Below, in pieces: positions 1-8,313 of a stretch of DNA of 64,000 nt (its first letter is position 1; each line of letters opens with the position of its first letter). Below the pieces are notes generated by a model, which had not been told where the DNA came from, did no database searches, and was given only the letters and a program-made list of their open reading frames with translations. The stretch covers positions 558,001 to 622,000 of the forward strand of contig NZ_LXFU01000037.1 in assembly GCF_001657485.1 (NCBI RefSeq), in the 5' to 3' direction. Position numbers and translations under genes: made by a program. The stretch comes from Rhizobium sp. WYCCWR10014 (GTDB taxonomy: Bacteria; Pseudomonadota; Alphaproteobacteria; Rhizobiales; Rhizobiaceae).

Positions 1-4
1 TGAG

Positions 5-2152
5 ATGCCGGACGCAGCAGGCTACGAAAACTTTCTTGCCGGTGTAATCCTGCATGGCTTGCAGACCGGGCTCTCTACTGATCGGGCCGACGATCTTATT
101 GATGTGCTCGATAAATGGCGGCCGACGGTCCTTTTGCTCATCCAGCTGATTCAGAGCTATTCCTTGCCCGGCACTGGGCGCAAGATCATTGAGGCCGCTT
201 CCTGGCACATATCCGCCGCAAACCCTTTGCGGTCATTCACGCTTGGCAACGTCCAGGTGGTCAGTGCCACTCTCGAAACGCTTTCGCGAATCCCCAAGGC
301 CGAGCCAGCCGACACGCTCATCATGCACGCCTTGTCCGGCGGGCAACATGTCGGCTCCTTTGTCGGGCCATTCTGGGGCGATCTTTCGATCCGGGCGCAG
401 ATCAGGCTGATCATGCATGAGATGCAGGCAGAAGAACATCTGCAGATGCCGCCCACCCTCGTCTATATCAGTTCGTGGACAAGGGAGGCTTTGCGCGGCT
501 ACAGAGCCTTCGGCGGGTTGATCATCAGGAATGGCCAACGGCGAGGACGTCTCGAACGAATTTTGGTGCGTATCGGGCGCAAGGCTCTTCTTGCCTGCGT
601 GCCAAGCGACAAACAAGACAACGACGCCCGACTGTCCGACCTGCTACAAAATCTCCAAGGCGGTCTGGCTCCACGATTCCGAAACCCCACTCGCCTGCGG
701 CCCGACGATAAAAAGGGAGCTGCCCCCGTTCAGTCGGAAGAAGAGTACTGGGAACATATTTTTGAACGCCCGGATCCATGGAACTACGTCTCCGTCTACG
801 AGCAGGTTAAATATGCGCAGACGTTGAGCCTGATCCCGGAAGGGATCGAGAGGGCCCTCGAGCTCGCCTGCGCCGAGGGGATCTTTACCGAGAAGCTGGC
901 GCGAAAGGTCGGTCGGCTGGCGGCCACGGATATTTCCCAGCGGGCAATCGACAGAGCTGTCGAGCGGTGCCGCGAGCATCGCAACGTCGAGCTTCGCGTG
1001 CTCGACTTCGTCAAGAGCGATGTTCCGCCAGAACAGGACCTCGTCGTCTGCTCCGAGGTCCTTTACTACATGAAAGACGAGGAGATGCTTGGGGCGGTCT
1101 GTCAGAAGATGGCCGCAGCAGTGAAGCCGAATGGCTACTTGATCACTGCCCACGCCCATATCCGCCGGGACGAACCCAATCGGACCGGTTTCGACTGGGA
1201 CAATCCTTTCGGTGTCGGGACGATCAAACAGCTGTTAGCGGCACAACCTGAACTGTCCCTGGAAGAGACGATCGACACCGAACTTTACGCCATCCACCGG
1301 TTTAGGAAAGGCCCGGTGGCAGATCCTGTCCTACGGGTCGAGCGGCATGGAACTCCGCTGGACGCGGATGTGGCAAAGCACATCATCTGGGGGCCGGTCG
1401 GCGTTGAGCGTGGGGCGGCATGGACGACGGAGGTCACGACCTCGGTTCCCATCCTCATGTATCACAGGATCGCAGAGGAAGGACCCGCGGCACTCCAGCG
1501 CTTCCGCACGCCGCCGGAAATCTTCCGCAAGCAGATGAAGTTCCTTCGGCGACAGGGTTTTTACACGGTGACGGCGCAGACCCTGGCGGGGCTTCTGCGC
1601 AGCGGCAAGCCGATCCAGGGCCGGCCCGTCATGCTGACTTTCGACGATGCCTACTCGGATTTCCTGGAGGACGCCTTCCCGATCCTTGCCGAGAATGATT
1701 TCAGCGCTGACGTATTCGTCGTGACTGATAAAGTCGGCGGGCGGTCAGATTGGGATTCTGCCTATGGAGAGCCTGCACCGCTGATGTCGTGGTCGCATAT
1801 TCAGGCATTGCACCAGAAGGGCATCAGCTTCGGCTCCCACCTCGCATCCCACGCACCAGCCAGTGCAATTGATAACGAAGCCCTGCTGGCCGAAGCCATG
1901 CGATCGCGCAATGCGCTGCAAAGCCGACTGGAAAGTTCCGTGGAATCGATCGCACTGCCCTATGGCTCGACGGACTTCAGGGTCCCAGGCATTCTGGCGT
2001 TAGCCGGCTACGGAATCGGCTTCACGACACGACCGGCAAAAGCCACATTTTCCGATAATCTCTTCGGTCTGCCACGCCTCGAAGTCCGCGGCGATCGTCC
2101 TCTCGAAGCCTTCCCTGAACTGATGGGCCTGCCGGGAGCTTATATCGGATGA
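5..2152 (+). CDS. Methyltransferase / NodB-like polysaccharide deacetylase fusion (5' end probably cut by window)
   Basis: The frame is open to the window edge, so the gene probably starts upstream and this ATG may be internal. Residues 1-235 match nothing I recognise. Residues about 240-400 are a class I SAM-dependent methyltransferase with a glycine-motif variant (ALELACAEG, near 284) and a start reminiscent of NodS (EEYWEHIFERPDPWNY). Residues about 478-700 are a NodB-type carbohydrate deacetylase: VPILMYHR, metal-binding TFDDAY near 545, SHLASH near 611, and LPYG near 651. Together these suggest an enzyme that methylates and de-N-acetylates a glycan or glycolipid, comparable to the separate NodS and NodB of Nod-factor synthesis. 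That role is inferred. Seven bases separate it from the next glycosyltransferase, so it heads or continues a polysaccharide operon. Both domain calls are solid; the substrate is unknown. Confidence 0.8.
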   Translation: MPDAAGYENFLAGVILHGLQTGLSTDRADDLIDVLDKWRPTVLLLIQLIQSYSLPGTGRKIIEAASWHISAANPLRSFTLGNVQVVSATLETLSRIPKAEPADTLIMHALSGGQHVGSFVGPFWGDLSIRAQIRLIMHEMQAEEHLQMPPTLVYISSWTREALRGYRAFGGLIIRNGQRRGRLERILVRIGRKALLACVPSDKQDNDARLSDLLQNLQGGLAPRFRNPTRLRPDDKKGAAPVQSEEEYWEHIFERPDPWNYVSVYEQVKYAQTLSLIPEGIERALELACAEGIFTEKLARKVGRLAATDISQRAIDRAVERCREHRNVELRVLDFVKSDVPPEQDLVVCSEVLYYMKDEEMLGAVCQKMAAAVKPNGYLITAHAHIRRDEPNRTGFDWDNPFGVGTIKQLLAAQPELSLEETIDTELYAIHRFRKGPVADPVLRVERHGTPLDADVAKHIIWGPVGVERGAAWTTEVTTSVPILMYHRIAEEGPAALQRFRTPPEIFRKQMKFLRRQGFYTVTAQTLAGLLRSGKPIQGRPVMLTFDDAYSDFLEDAFPILAENDFSADVFVVTDKVGGRSDWDSAYGEPAPLMSWSHIQALHQKGISFGSHLASHAPASAIDNEALLAEAMRSRNALQSRLESSVESIALPYGSTDFRVPGILALAGYGIGFTTRPAKATFSDNLFGLPRLEVRGDRPLEAFPELMGLPGAYIG

Positions 2153-2159
2153 CAATACC

Positions 2160-3236
2160 ATGACTGGCGCAACGGCTCCTCTCATCACCGTCGTCATACC
2201 GGCCTACAACGCCGAGAAGACGCTTGCCGAAACATTGCAAAGTGTCTCCGACCAGTCCTACGACAAGCTCGAAATCCTTGTGGTCGACGACGGATCGCGG
2301 GACGGTACCTTCGATCTTGCTCGCGACTTCAGCCTGACCGATCGCCGTGTCCGTGTTCTCCGCCAGGAGAATGGTGGGGTTGCGCGCGCGCGCAACCACG
2401 GCATCGAGGACGCACGCGGCCTTTATATAGCCCCCGTCGATGCCGATGATTTATGGCACCCTCGCAAAATCGAACTCCAGCTCGAGGCACTAGGGAAATT
2501 TCCGGACGGACGCGGGGTCGCCTACAATTGGTATGCAGCGATCGACGAAAACGGCATCATTTTCGGTAATTCGCGACCAGTCCTGCATCAAGGGACTATC
2601 TTCGAACCCCTGTTGCGGGAAAATTTCATCGGCAATGGCAGCACACCCTTGATGCCGCGGGCGGACATTCTTCGCTGCGGCGGCTATGACGCCAGCCTGC
2701 GCGACAACGGCGCCGAGGGATGTGAGGATCTGAAACTTTATCTGGCCTTGGCCGAAACCTTGCCCTTTGCGTTGGTTCCCGATTTCCTGACCGGTTATCG
2801 CTTTACCAGGGGAAATATGTCCAGCAACGCCTACAGGATGCTGAAGTCCCACGCTCTGGTCATGGCCCCGATCATCACGCGTTATCCGCATTTTACGCGC
2901 GACATCCAGACAGCCGAGTTCAACACCGCACGCTGGTATTTCAAAAAGGCGTTTCTGGGCAATGACTTTGCCCAGGTCAAACAGCTGGCGCCGATGATGG
3001 TCAGAAAATATTCCTCGCGCCTCGTCGTCCATGGGGTGCAGCAGGGCTGGCGCCAAGCAAAACGCGTCCTGCGGACTGCAAAGCGCGCCCTCGGCAAGTC
3101 TTCGGCACGGCCGAAAATCCGCCTCGGGAGCGCGCCCCTGCCGCAACCCGGAACAGCATTCAGCGATCGTTTCGCGGCCACGCCTGCCAGGGAGACAATA
3201 AGCCTGGCCTCTTCGCGGATGGTCGACAATGAATAG
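2160..3236 (+). CDS. GT2-family glycosyltransferase
   Basis: A 358-residue GT-A fold enzyme that should transfer a sugar from a nucleotide sugar to a lipid-linked glycan on the cytoplasmic face of the inner membrane. It opens with ITVVIPAYNAEKT; the nucleotide-binding VVDDGS lies near residue 41 and the metal-binding PVDADD near 93. The basic tail, rich in Lys and Arg, could contact membrane. It begins 7 bases after the fused methyltransferase/deacetylase and its stop overlaps the start of the ABC exporter by 8 bases, so the three are co-transcribed and translationally coupled. It resembles the glycosyltransferase at 4989-6104 over the whole length. Linkage and sugar cannot be read from sequence. 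Confidence 0.88.
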   Translation: MTGATAPLITVVIPAYNAEKTLAETLQSVSDQSYDKLEILVVDDGSRDGTFDLARDFSLTDRRVRVLRQENGGVARARNHGIEDARGLYIAPVDADDLWHPRKIELQLEALGKFPDGRGVAYNWYAAIDENGIIFGNSRPVLHQGTIFEPLLRENFIGNGSTPLMPRADILRCGGYDASLRDNGAEGCEDLKLYLALAETLPFALVPDFLTGYRFTRGNMSSNAYRMLKSHALVMAPIITRYPHFTRDIQTAEFNTARWYFKKAFLGNDFAQVKQLAPMMVRKYSSRLVVHGVQQGWRQAKRVLRTAKRALGKSSARPKIRLGSAPLPQPGTAFSDRFAATPARETISLASSRMVDNE

Positions 3237-4983
3237 GTTTCGAAAGCCGCCTTCCGCTAAACCCGCAAGAGCCTACAACCTGGTCGTTGCGTCTCGGTTT
3301 CGCGAGCTTCGGCAACTCGTACCGGCGCTGCGGCTCAAGATGACGGTGATGATCATCCTGGGAATTCTCACAGGGTTCTCCGAAATGGTCGGCATCACCT
3401 TTCTGGTCAGCCTCGTCTTTCTTCTCGGGCAGCAAGGTCCCGTTTCCGGCTCCGCCGTGGCATGGCTTCCGGCGTTTTTTGGCGGCATCGACCTCAGTCT
3501 TTCGAAGCCTGTCCTGATCGGCATTCTCATCGGCTCCATCCTGTTCCGGATTTTTTTGGGATGCGCCAATTCGCTCATTGCAAGCGCAGTGAATCACCGG
3601 ATTAGCGACCGCATGCGAGACCGCCTCTACGCCAAGGTCTTGACCATGCCCTTCCAGCGCTTTCAGGACTATGAGCGCAGCGATCTGATCAACGTCATCG
3701 CGACCGAATCCTATGCGGTGTCGTCGGCGCATGCCAGCCTCGTACGTCTGGGGGTCAATTTCGGTACGATCGTGATCTTCGGCGTCGGCATGCTGGTCAT
3801 GGCCTGGCCGATCGCCTTGCTCGCGCTCGTCTTCGGCTTCATCCATAATTTTGTATTGGGTTTCTTTGCCGGTGCCTACCGCCGTCTCGGTGCCTCTGCA
3901 CTGGCTGCCGTCGAAGCCTTGACACAGTTGAGCTGGACAACGCTACAGACTTTGAAGGCCGTCAAAAGCTTCGGCATGGAAAAGCGCCACCAACAACTCT
4001 TCGAGGCGCTTTCCAACGACGTCGGCCAGACCTGGCGCCGGTCGGACTGGATGGGAGCGATAACCTCGCTTCTCAGCGAAATCCTGACCTTCGGGGTCAT
4101 CCTGACGATCATTCTGTCCTCGGAATTCCTGCCGGTCGATTTCAAGGCCGCGCTCTCGGCCACGATCCTTCTTTACAGGCTTCAGCCGCATATCAAGGGA
4201 TTTGATTCCCAGATTCTCAGCCTTTACGAGATGGAAGCGTCCCTGCAAAACGTACTGGCGCTGCTTGCAGAGAAGGATGACATCAAGCAAGCCTCGCAAG
4301 GGGAGAAGGTAAGCCGCCTGGCGGAAGCAATTGTCTTCCACAACGTCTCGTTCGCCTATGAGCGATCGAACGCGCCGGCAGTTCACGATCTCAGCTTCAC
4401 AATCAGAGCAGGCGAGACGACGGCTGTGACGGGGCCAAGCGGCTCCGGCAAAACCACAATCCTCAACATGATTCTCGATCTGAACCCGCCGACCCGGGGC
4501 CGGATCACCGTCGACGGCAGGGATCTGACAACCATCGACCGTTCCAGCTGGCTGGAACTGCTTTCCGTATCGGGTCAGGACGTTGAACTGATGGAGGGCA
4601 CGGTCCTCGACAACATCCGGTTTCGCCGCGATATCTCGGACCAGGATATCCGCTGGGCTGCCGATGTGGCCTGCGCAACGGAGTTCATCAACGATCTGCC
4701 GTATGGCTTCGATGAATGGCTGGGCGACGAGGCGATCCGGCTTTCGGGCGGGCAAAGGCAGCGCATAGGTCTGGCGCGCGCGCTCGCCAGCCGGCCTCAA
4801 ATCCTGCTGTTGGACGAAGCGACAAGCGCGCTCGACGAAGATACCGAGATGCGGGTGTTTTCGGCGATGAAAGAAGACGCCGGCAGAACGCTGATTGTCG
4901 TCAGCCATCGGCCCGCCGTGGCCAGGCTGATGAAGAACCGGATCGATCTCAGCCCACCCACCCCCACATCCAAGCTCGGGTGA
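3229..4983 (+). CDS. ABC exporter, fused permease-ATPase (polysaccharide/glycolipid type)
   Basis: A 584-residue half-transporter in the MsbA-like arrangement. A hydrophobic domain with several membrane spans covers roughly residues 30-310, followed by an ATPase domain with Walker A GPSGSGKTT near 402, signature LSGGQRQR near 504, Walker B ILLLDEA near 524 and the switch histidine in VVSHRP near 557. It should work as a homodimer in the inner membrane, exporting a lipid or glycolipid. The start overlaps the upstream glycosyltransferase by 8 bases, and another glycosyltransferase follows within 6 bases. This context suggests it flips the product of this small cluster. The main Wzx flippase of the pss system is a different gene at 19548-21050, so this exporter probably serves a separate glycan. 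Confidence 0.88.
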   Translation: MNRFRKPPSAKPARAYNLVVASRFRELRQLVPALRLKMTVMIILGILTGFSEMVGITFLVSLVFLLGQQGPVSGSAVAWLPAFFGGIDLSLSKPVLIGILIGSILFRIFLGCANSLIASAVNHRISDRMRDRLYAKVLTMPFQRFQDYERSDLINVIATESYAVSSAHASLVRLGVNFGTIVIFGVGMLVMAWPIALLALVFGFIHNFVLGFFAGAYRRLGASALAAVEALTQLSWTTLQTLKAVKSFGMEKRHQQLFEALSNDVGQTWRRSDWMGAITSLLSEILTFGVILTIILSSEFLPVDFKAALSATILLYRLQPHIKGFDSQILSLYEMEASLQNVLALLAEKDDIKQASQGEKVSRLAEAIVFHNVSFAYERSNAPAVHDLSFTIRAGETTAVTGPSGSGKTTILNMILDLNPPTRGRITVDGRDLTTIDRSSWLELLSVSGQDVELMEGTVLDNIRFRRDISDQDIRWAADVACATEFINDLPYGFDEWLGDEAIRLSGGQRQRIGLARALASRPQILLLDEATSALDEDTEMRVFSAMKEDAGRTLIVVSHRPAVARLMKNRIDLSPPTPTSKLG

Positions 4984-4988
4984 CGGCG

Positions 4989-6104
4989 ATGGAGATGCCA
5001 ACCACATCCCGCATTCAAGTGGCCGTCGTTATCCCTGCTTATAACGCCAGCCCCTACCTAGCCCAGACGCTCCAGTCCGTCATCGACCAAACCCACAGGG
5101 CGCTGGAGATCGTCATCGTCGACGACGGCTCGACGGACGACACAGCCTCGATCTGTCGCCATTTTGCCGCGGGTGATCCAAGGATCCGGATTGTCTCGAC
5201 TGAAAACCGTGGCGTCGCTGCGGCCCGCAATACCGGGATCGAAGCATCGAAATCCGACTATATCGCTTTCCTCGATGCGGACGACATATGGCATCCGACC
5301 TATGTCGAAAGAATGCTTTCGGCTCTCCATCCCCTGCCGAATACCTGGGGCGCGGTCTATGCCCTTCACCGTCACATCGATCCCGAGGGATATTGCACGA
5401 AATCCGGTTCGTCACTGAACGCCAGGGACACCATTTTCAACCGTCATCTCGTATTCCGCTTCGTCGGCAATGGCAGCGGCTTCATGGTTCGCCGCGCTGT
5501 CTTTGACAAGATCGGCGGTTACGATTCAAGCTATGCCAGACAGGGTATCGGAGGATGCGAGGATTTCGACTTCGAACTTCGTACAGCTGAGCATTTCAAG
5601 ATCGAGACGGTGCCGTTAGGTCTGGTGGGATATCGTATTCATTCAGCAGCCATGTCTTCCGACTGGTCGCGAATGGCGCTATCGCTTCTGGCTGTGACCG
5701 AGCAATGTATCGCCCGCAATCCACAGCTTCCGACTTTTGTCGCCAATTGCGCCCGCACGTCGGCGCATCTTTATGCATTTTCAAAATTTGCCGCTTTGAA
5801 AGATTGGCGCCGCGCCGCGACCTCGCTCAAGCACATTTATCATCATAGCCCAATGCTTGCTTCCGACGTCCTATACAAATTGATCCTTTCAAAAGCCAAG
5901 AGAGCCGCACGCAGGACATTGTCCAAAGCCTGGCCGGTCAGAGAACAAAAGATAAAGAACTTCAGGAAATTCGAAGAGATAGACCCGCTTGTCCCATTGG
6001 TTGGCGGTTGGTCACGCTTCAGGACGAAGGCATTGTTCAGGCGCTTGTCGGAGATCGATCGGTCCGGCGAATGCTCTGCCGCGACCTCGTCGCAGGAGGC
6101 TTGA
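4989..6104 (+). CDS. GT2-family glycosyltransferase
   Basis: Read from the ATG at 4989 (371 residues). The frame is open much further upstream inside the exporter gene, but homology to GT2 enzymes starts only with VAVVIPAYNASPYL, which fixes the start; an ATG two codons later is equally possible. VVDDGSTDD and FLDADD are the nucleotide- and metal-binding motifs. It is a paralogue of the enzyme at 2160-3236, including shared central motifs such as FVGNGS and GGCEDF/EGCEDL. It is the last gene of the exporter cluster. After its stop, base composition drops sharply and coding DNA ends for over 1 kb. Donor and acceptor are unknown. Confidence 0.85.
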   Translation: MEMPTTSRIQVAVVIPAYNASPYLAQTLQSVIDQTHRALEIVIVDDGSTDDTASICRHFAAGDPRIRIVSTENRGVAAARNTGIEASKSDYIAFLDADDIWHPTYVERMLSALHPLPNTWGAVYALHRHIDPEGYCTKSGSSLNARDTIFNRHLVFRFVGNGSGFMVRRAVFDKIGGYDSSYARQGIGGCEDFDFELRTAEHFKIETVPLGLVGYRIHSAAMSSDWSRMALSLLAVTEQCIARNPQLPTFVANCARTSAHLYAFSKFAALKDWRRAATSLKHIYHHSPMLASDVLYKLILSKAKRAARRTLSKAWPVREQKIKNFRKFEEIDPLVPLVGGWSRFRTKALFRRLSEIDRSGECSAATSSQEA

Positions 6105-6230
6105 TGCCTGCCGGCTACAGGTCTGTCGGTGGCGCCAGCGCTGATGGCAGTTTTCGCTCGCCTGCTGAAACAGCTGAAGGTTTAACAACCATCACTTCAA
6201 TCGGCGTGGCGGTTACCTTGCTACATTCTA

Positions 6231-6581
6231 TTACGAACTTCCATAGTTAAGAAGAATAGTAATTAGTAAAAAATCAAACAATTTATGAAAAAAGCAATCA
6301 CCCCAATAATGTTCTGTGACAATACCGAGTTTTACTGTAATAATCCTCACGCACGTGCAAGCATTCCTACCGGAGGACCCGTCACCCACCCCGGCGGGTC
6401 CTCGACTTTGCTTTTTGGCTGGTTGCCACAATGCGACACCCGTCATTGCTGCATCAACATAAATAGACTTTACCTCGGATAGCGGTATTATGCTGTTGAG
6501 CGGTTTGATCAGAAAATCCCCCATCATCGGCAAGTGAAGAGCAAACTTCGGGTCCTCTTCTGTCAATATTTCGCCTATCAT
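6231..6581 (-). CDS. Doubtful reading frame, 116 residues, unknown
   Basis: Starts at an ATG one base after the stop of the 54-residue frame. The first 58 residues have an ordinary protein-like composition (MIGEILTEEDPKFALHL...), but the middle translates the GC-rich hairpin at 6373-6403 and the rest looks non-coding. If real, the gene probably ended earlier and has since been damaged. No family recognised. Confidence 0.18.
   Translation of the reverse strand: MIGEILTEEDPKFALHLPMMGDFLIKPLNSIIPLSEVKSIYVDAAMTGVALWQPAKKQSRGPAGVGDGSSGRNACTCVRIITVKLGIVTEHYWGDCFFHKLFDFLLITILLNYGSS
6373..6416 (+). terminator. Hairpin followed by T-run
   Basis: Perfect 9-bp arms GAGGACCCG (6373-6381) and CGGGTCCTC (6395-6403) around a 13-base loop, followed within 8 bases by CTTTTTGG. 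It fits a rho-independent terminator for + strand transcription, possibly of the exporter operon that ends 270 bases upstream. The distance and the interrupted T-run make this uncertain. Confidence 0.4.
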
Positions 6582-6582
6582 C

Positions 6583-6747
6583 TCAATTACTCTCGGGAGT
6601 GTTTTCGGATCCGCAATGAAATTGCGGAGACAGAAAGATCGTCATCAAATCGAGATTATTATCCGATAGAACTTCATACGTATCACTGCCGCAATGAAAA
6701 ATAACACCTCCTACGACCACCATATTGTAAAGATTTAATCGTCCCAT
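6583..6747 (-). CDS. Possible small protein, 54 residues, unknown
   Basis: An ATG-started frame in AT-rich DNA (MGRLNLYNMVVVGGVI...). It contains two similar short stretches, FHCGSDT and FHCGSEN, each with a cysteine. Its TGA is followed after one base by the ATG of the frame at 6231-6581 (TGAGATG), as in coupled genes. I see no good ribosome-binding site and no known family. It may be an orphan accessory gene, a decayed fragment, or chance. Confidence 0.22.
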   Translation of the reverse strand: MGRLNLYNMVVVGGVIFHCGSDTYEVLSDNNLDLMTIFLSPQFHCGSENTPESN

Positions 6748-6835
6748 AATTGAGTTTTAAATACAACCACTGTCTGAAATTAGTAATTTTACCTTTTGAT
6801 AAATTTTTACTTGCTGAACTCAATTATCCAGCTGA

Positions 6836-7038
6836 ACTTATTGTGCATACATTTTCAAAAGCATCGGCAGTACCTTTGACTCGGGAACAGAAGATCTACC
6901 GAAAGCTACTTCCCGCACCGGGTTCTCAACGATCCGGCAAATGCCTGCATCATTGGTGAGATTGTCACAGCCTATGGCCGCAACAATCCTGGGACGGCAG
7001 CAGGGAGAAAAGTTGCCGATGCAAAACAAGACTGCTGA
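6836..7038 (+). pseudogene. Frameshifted 3' relic of a small protein gene
   Basis: Two adjacent frames together read like one protein C-terminus. Bases 6836-6892 give TYCAYIFKSIGSTFDSGTE. After a shift of frame near 6890-6895, bases 6892-7038 give STESYFPHRVLNDPANACII, then GEIVTAYGRNNPGTAAG, ending QDC and TGA. The second part has coding-like codon use unlike the surrounding AT-rich DNA. No start or N-terminus is visible upstream, so at least a frameshift and a 5' loss have occurred. The parent family is not recognised; the cysteines suggest a small exported protein, but that is a guess. Confidence 0.45.
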
Positions 7039-7413
7039 ATTAAAGCGTAATATATTGATAAATAACCATATTTCTTAAATATTTGCGGCCCGCACCGACC
7101 AATTCCGCCAACAACATTCGGTCTATTTTTCAAAAGTCGGCATATGTGTCTGGACTCGCAAATTGAAATGCCGGCACAAAACTCAATGATGTAAAACATC
7201 CCTGTCCTCTTTGGCGAGCCTCCCGATACGACACAAGCGATTGCTCGAGGCGAAGTTGACCTGTCCTGATTCAACACGCCGGCGGCCCGTGAGTCGGCTG
7301 ACCTGTGTCGAAATGGTCGCACCTCCCAAACGAATTAACCCTTCATAAAGCATTTGCTTGCTCAACTTATAATTTGTGTCATGGTCACTGTAAGTAGTGA
7401 GGGAGCCGACCTG

Positions 7414-7620
7414 ATGAGTGATATAGCATCGCAGATTCCGGAATTTGGTTACGATGAGCGCGTGATGATCTGCCGGAAGCAGATCGAGAAGGCGGTCTAT
7501 CAGTTCATTGCAAATACGAAGGTCGAGGGATGCGATCCGGCGGAAGTCGCAATGGCCATCGCAGACATCGCCGACGATTACATTCTGTTGCTGGCCCAGA
7601 AGCGCAACCTGACCCATTAA
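7414..7620 (+). CDS. Small conserved-looking hypothetical protein (68 residues)
   Basis: Starts at the ATG at 7414, preceded by GAGGGAG (7399-7405) at good spacing; the frame is open further upstream, but there the ribosome-binding site is poor. The soluble, mostly helical product (MSDIASQIPEFGYDERVMIC..., ending KRNLTH) has balanced composition and a GC content like true genes, in contrast to the AT-rich DNA before it. No signal peptide, membrane span or known domain. It stands alone; the nearest neighbour is the end of the convergent YcaO-TfuA operon 400 bases away. It may be a lone rhizobial small protein or accessory to that operon. Confidence 0.5.
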   Translation: MSDIASQIPEFGYDERVMICRKQIEKAVYQFIANTKVEGCDPAEVAMAIADIADDYILLLAQKRNLTH

Positions 7621-7935
7621 GATGAAGGGTCGGTCGTCGATCGGCTGGTCGTGCAGAAGACATTGAATGCGAGATCGCGCCGCTTCCCTGCCCGGAGGCA
7701 ACGTTAGCGAAGCTGCTTACCCCTCGCTCGAAACCATCCGTGAGACGGATTTCGAACAGCTCCTGAATAAAGCGCCAGCGGCCGGAAACGAGTCGGGCTT
7801 CCCTAACCTACAATTGACCCGAAGCGCCGAAACATGGGCACATACCAAGCGTGGGTTTCAGCGCGTTATCTCACTGCGATTGAAACAAACGGCTCCGTTC
7901 GATTGACGACTGCCCGGCTGCGCGCAACCACACGC

Positions 7936-7971
7936 ATAACCCCGAAAATCGAAGCTGATTTTCGAGGTTAT
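7936..7971. repeat. Palindromic intergenic hairpin (RIME-like arm motif)
   Basis: 15-base arms ATAACCCCGAAAATC (7936-7950) and GATTTTCGAGGTTAT (7957-7971) pair with one mismatch around a 6-base loop. The CCGAAAA/TTTTCGG-like core resembles the palindromic mosaic elements common between rhizobial genes. It may also act as a transcription stop. Confidence 0.45.
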
Positions 7972-7998
7972 CGCGGGTTTGAAGTGATGGAGCGTTCT

Positions 7999-8022
7999 CG
8001 GCGCGTCCTATCGGACGCGCCG
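7999..8022 (-). terminator. GC-rich hairpin directly after the operon's last gene
   Basis: Perfect 10-bp arms CGGCGCGTCC and GGACGCGCCG around a TATC loop, starting 2 bases after the stop codon of the - strand gene at 8025-8273. No T-run follows on the - strand, so it is either a non-canonical terminator or an RNA 3'-end protecting structure for the YcaO-TfuA transcript. Confidence 0.45.
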
Positions 8023-8024
8023 TA

Positions 8025-8273
8025 CTAGTGACTTCTCACACTCACTTGCGGAACCGGGGAGCTCAATTCGGCCAGTTCCCTGGTCAAACCCTCCCCGACC
8101 TCCTGCTTCACTGCCTCGAGCGCAAGGTCAAGGCAATTCGTCGCGAACGGCAGTTTGACATCCTGAGCGACCTGTCGCGCATAGGCAATCATCCGCGCCA
8201 GCGCGACGAGCTCTTCCAGACCGTCTTCCGCCCCTTGGTCTGCATCTATCTTAACAACCGATGTCACGCCCAT
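8025..8273 (-). CDS. Small protein at the end of the YcaO-TfuA operon (82 residues)
   Basis: Read from the ATG at 8273 (MGVTSVVKIDAD...), preceded by TTGGAG at about 9 bases; a TTG start at 8288 is possible. The soluble helical product has one cysteine and a Ser/Val-rich tail (SSPVPQVSVRSH); no known domain. It lies 103 bases after tfuA on the same strand and is followed at once by a strong hairpin, so it is probably the last gene of that operon. Its ribosome-binding site lies inside an 11-bp hairpin with a UUCG loop (8278-8303), suggesting controlled translation. Possible roles, all inferred: second substrate, immunity protein, or carrier/partner for TfuA-YcaO. Confidence 0.6.
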   Translation of the reverse strand: MGVTSVVKIDADQGAEDGLEELVALARMIAYARQVAQDVKLPFATNCLDLALEAVKQEVGEGLTRELAELSSPVPQVSVRSH

Positions 8274-8277
8274 GCCC

Positions 8278-8303
8278 CATTTCTCCAACGAATTGAAGAA
8301 ATG
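8278..8303 (-). promoter_or_regulatory. RNA hairpin sequestering the ribosome-binding site of the 82-residue gene
   Basis: On the - strand transcript, CAUUUCUUCAA (8303-8293) pairs fully with UUGGAGAAAUG (8288-8278), with one G-U pair, across the loop UUCG (8292-8289). The GGAG ribosome-binding site is inside the stem, and the AUG follows 4 bases after its base. This is the geometry of a translation-control hairpin or RNA thermometer. That it regulates is inference; the pairing is directly visible. Confidence 0.6.
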
Positions 8304-8313
8304 ATACGCGTGT

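Larger units (their letters stand above)
6105..7413. other. AT-rich, gene-poor decayed region
   Basis: About 1.3 kb with visibly lower GC than the flanking genes and no intact recognisable gene. It contains one hairpin with a following T-run (6373-6403), a frameshifted coding relic (6836-7038) and two doubtful small reading frames on the - strand (6231-6581, 6583-6747), each listed separately. It separates the ABC-exporter glycan cluster from the YcaO-TfuA region and is best read as a degraded insertion or a boundary of acquired DNA. Confidence 0.6.
7621..8024. other. Intergenic region between a small + gene and the YcaO-TfuA operon end
   Basis: About 400 bases with no supportable gene. Two short + strand frames (7667-7906, 7834-8028) lack ribosome-binding sites and recognisable products. 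The right part holds two strong inverted repeats, listed separately, suited to ending transcription from both sides. Confidence 0.5.

Noticed and set aside
6750..6959. 69-codon + strand frame as an intact gene
   Set aside because: The coding-like sequence lies in the other two frames (relic at 6836-7038), so this frame is non-coding.
7667..8028. Two short + strand frames as genes
   Set aside because: No ribosome-binding site, odd composition, and the second runs through two intergenic hairpins.
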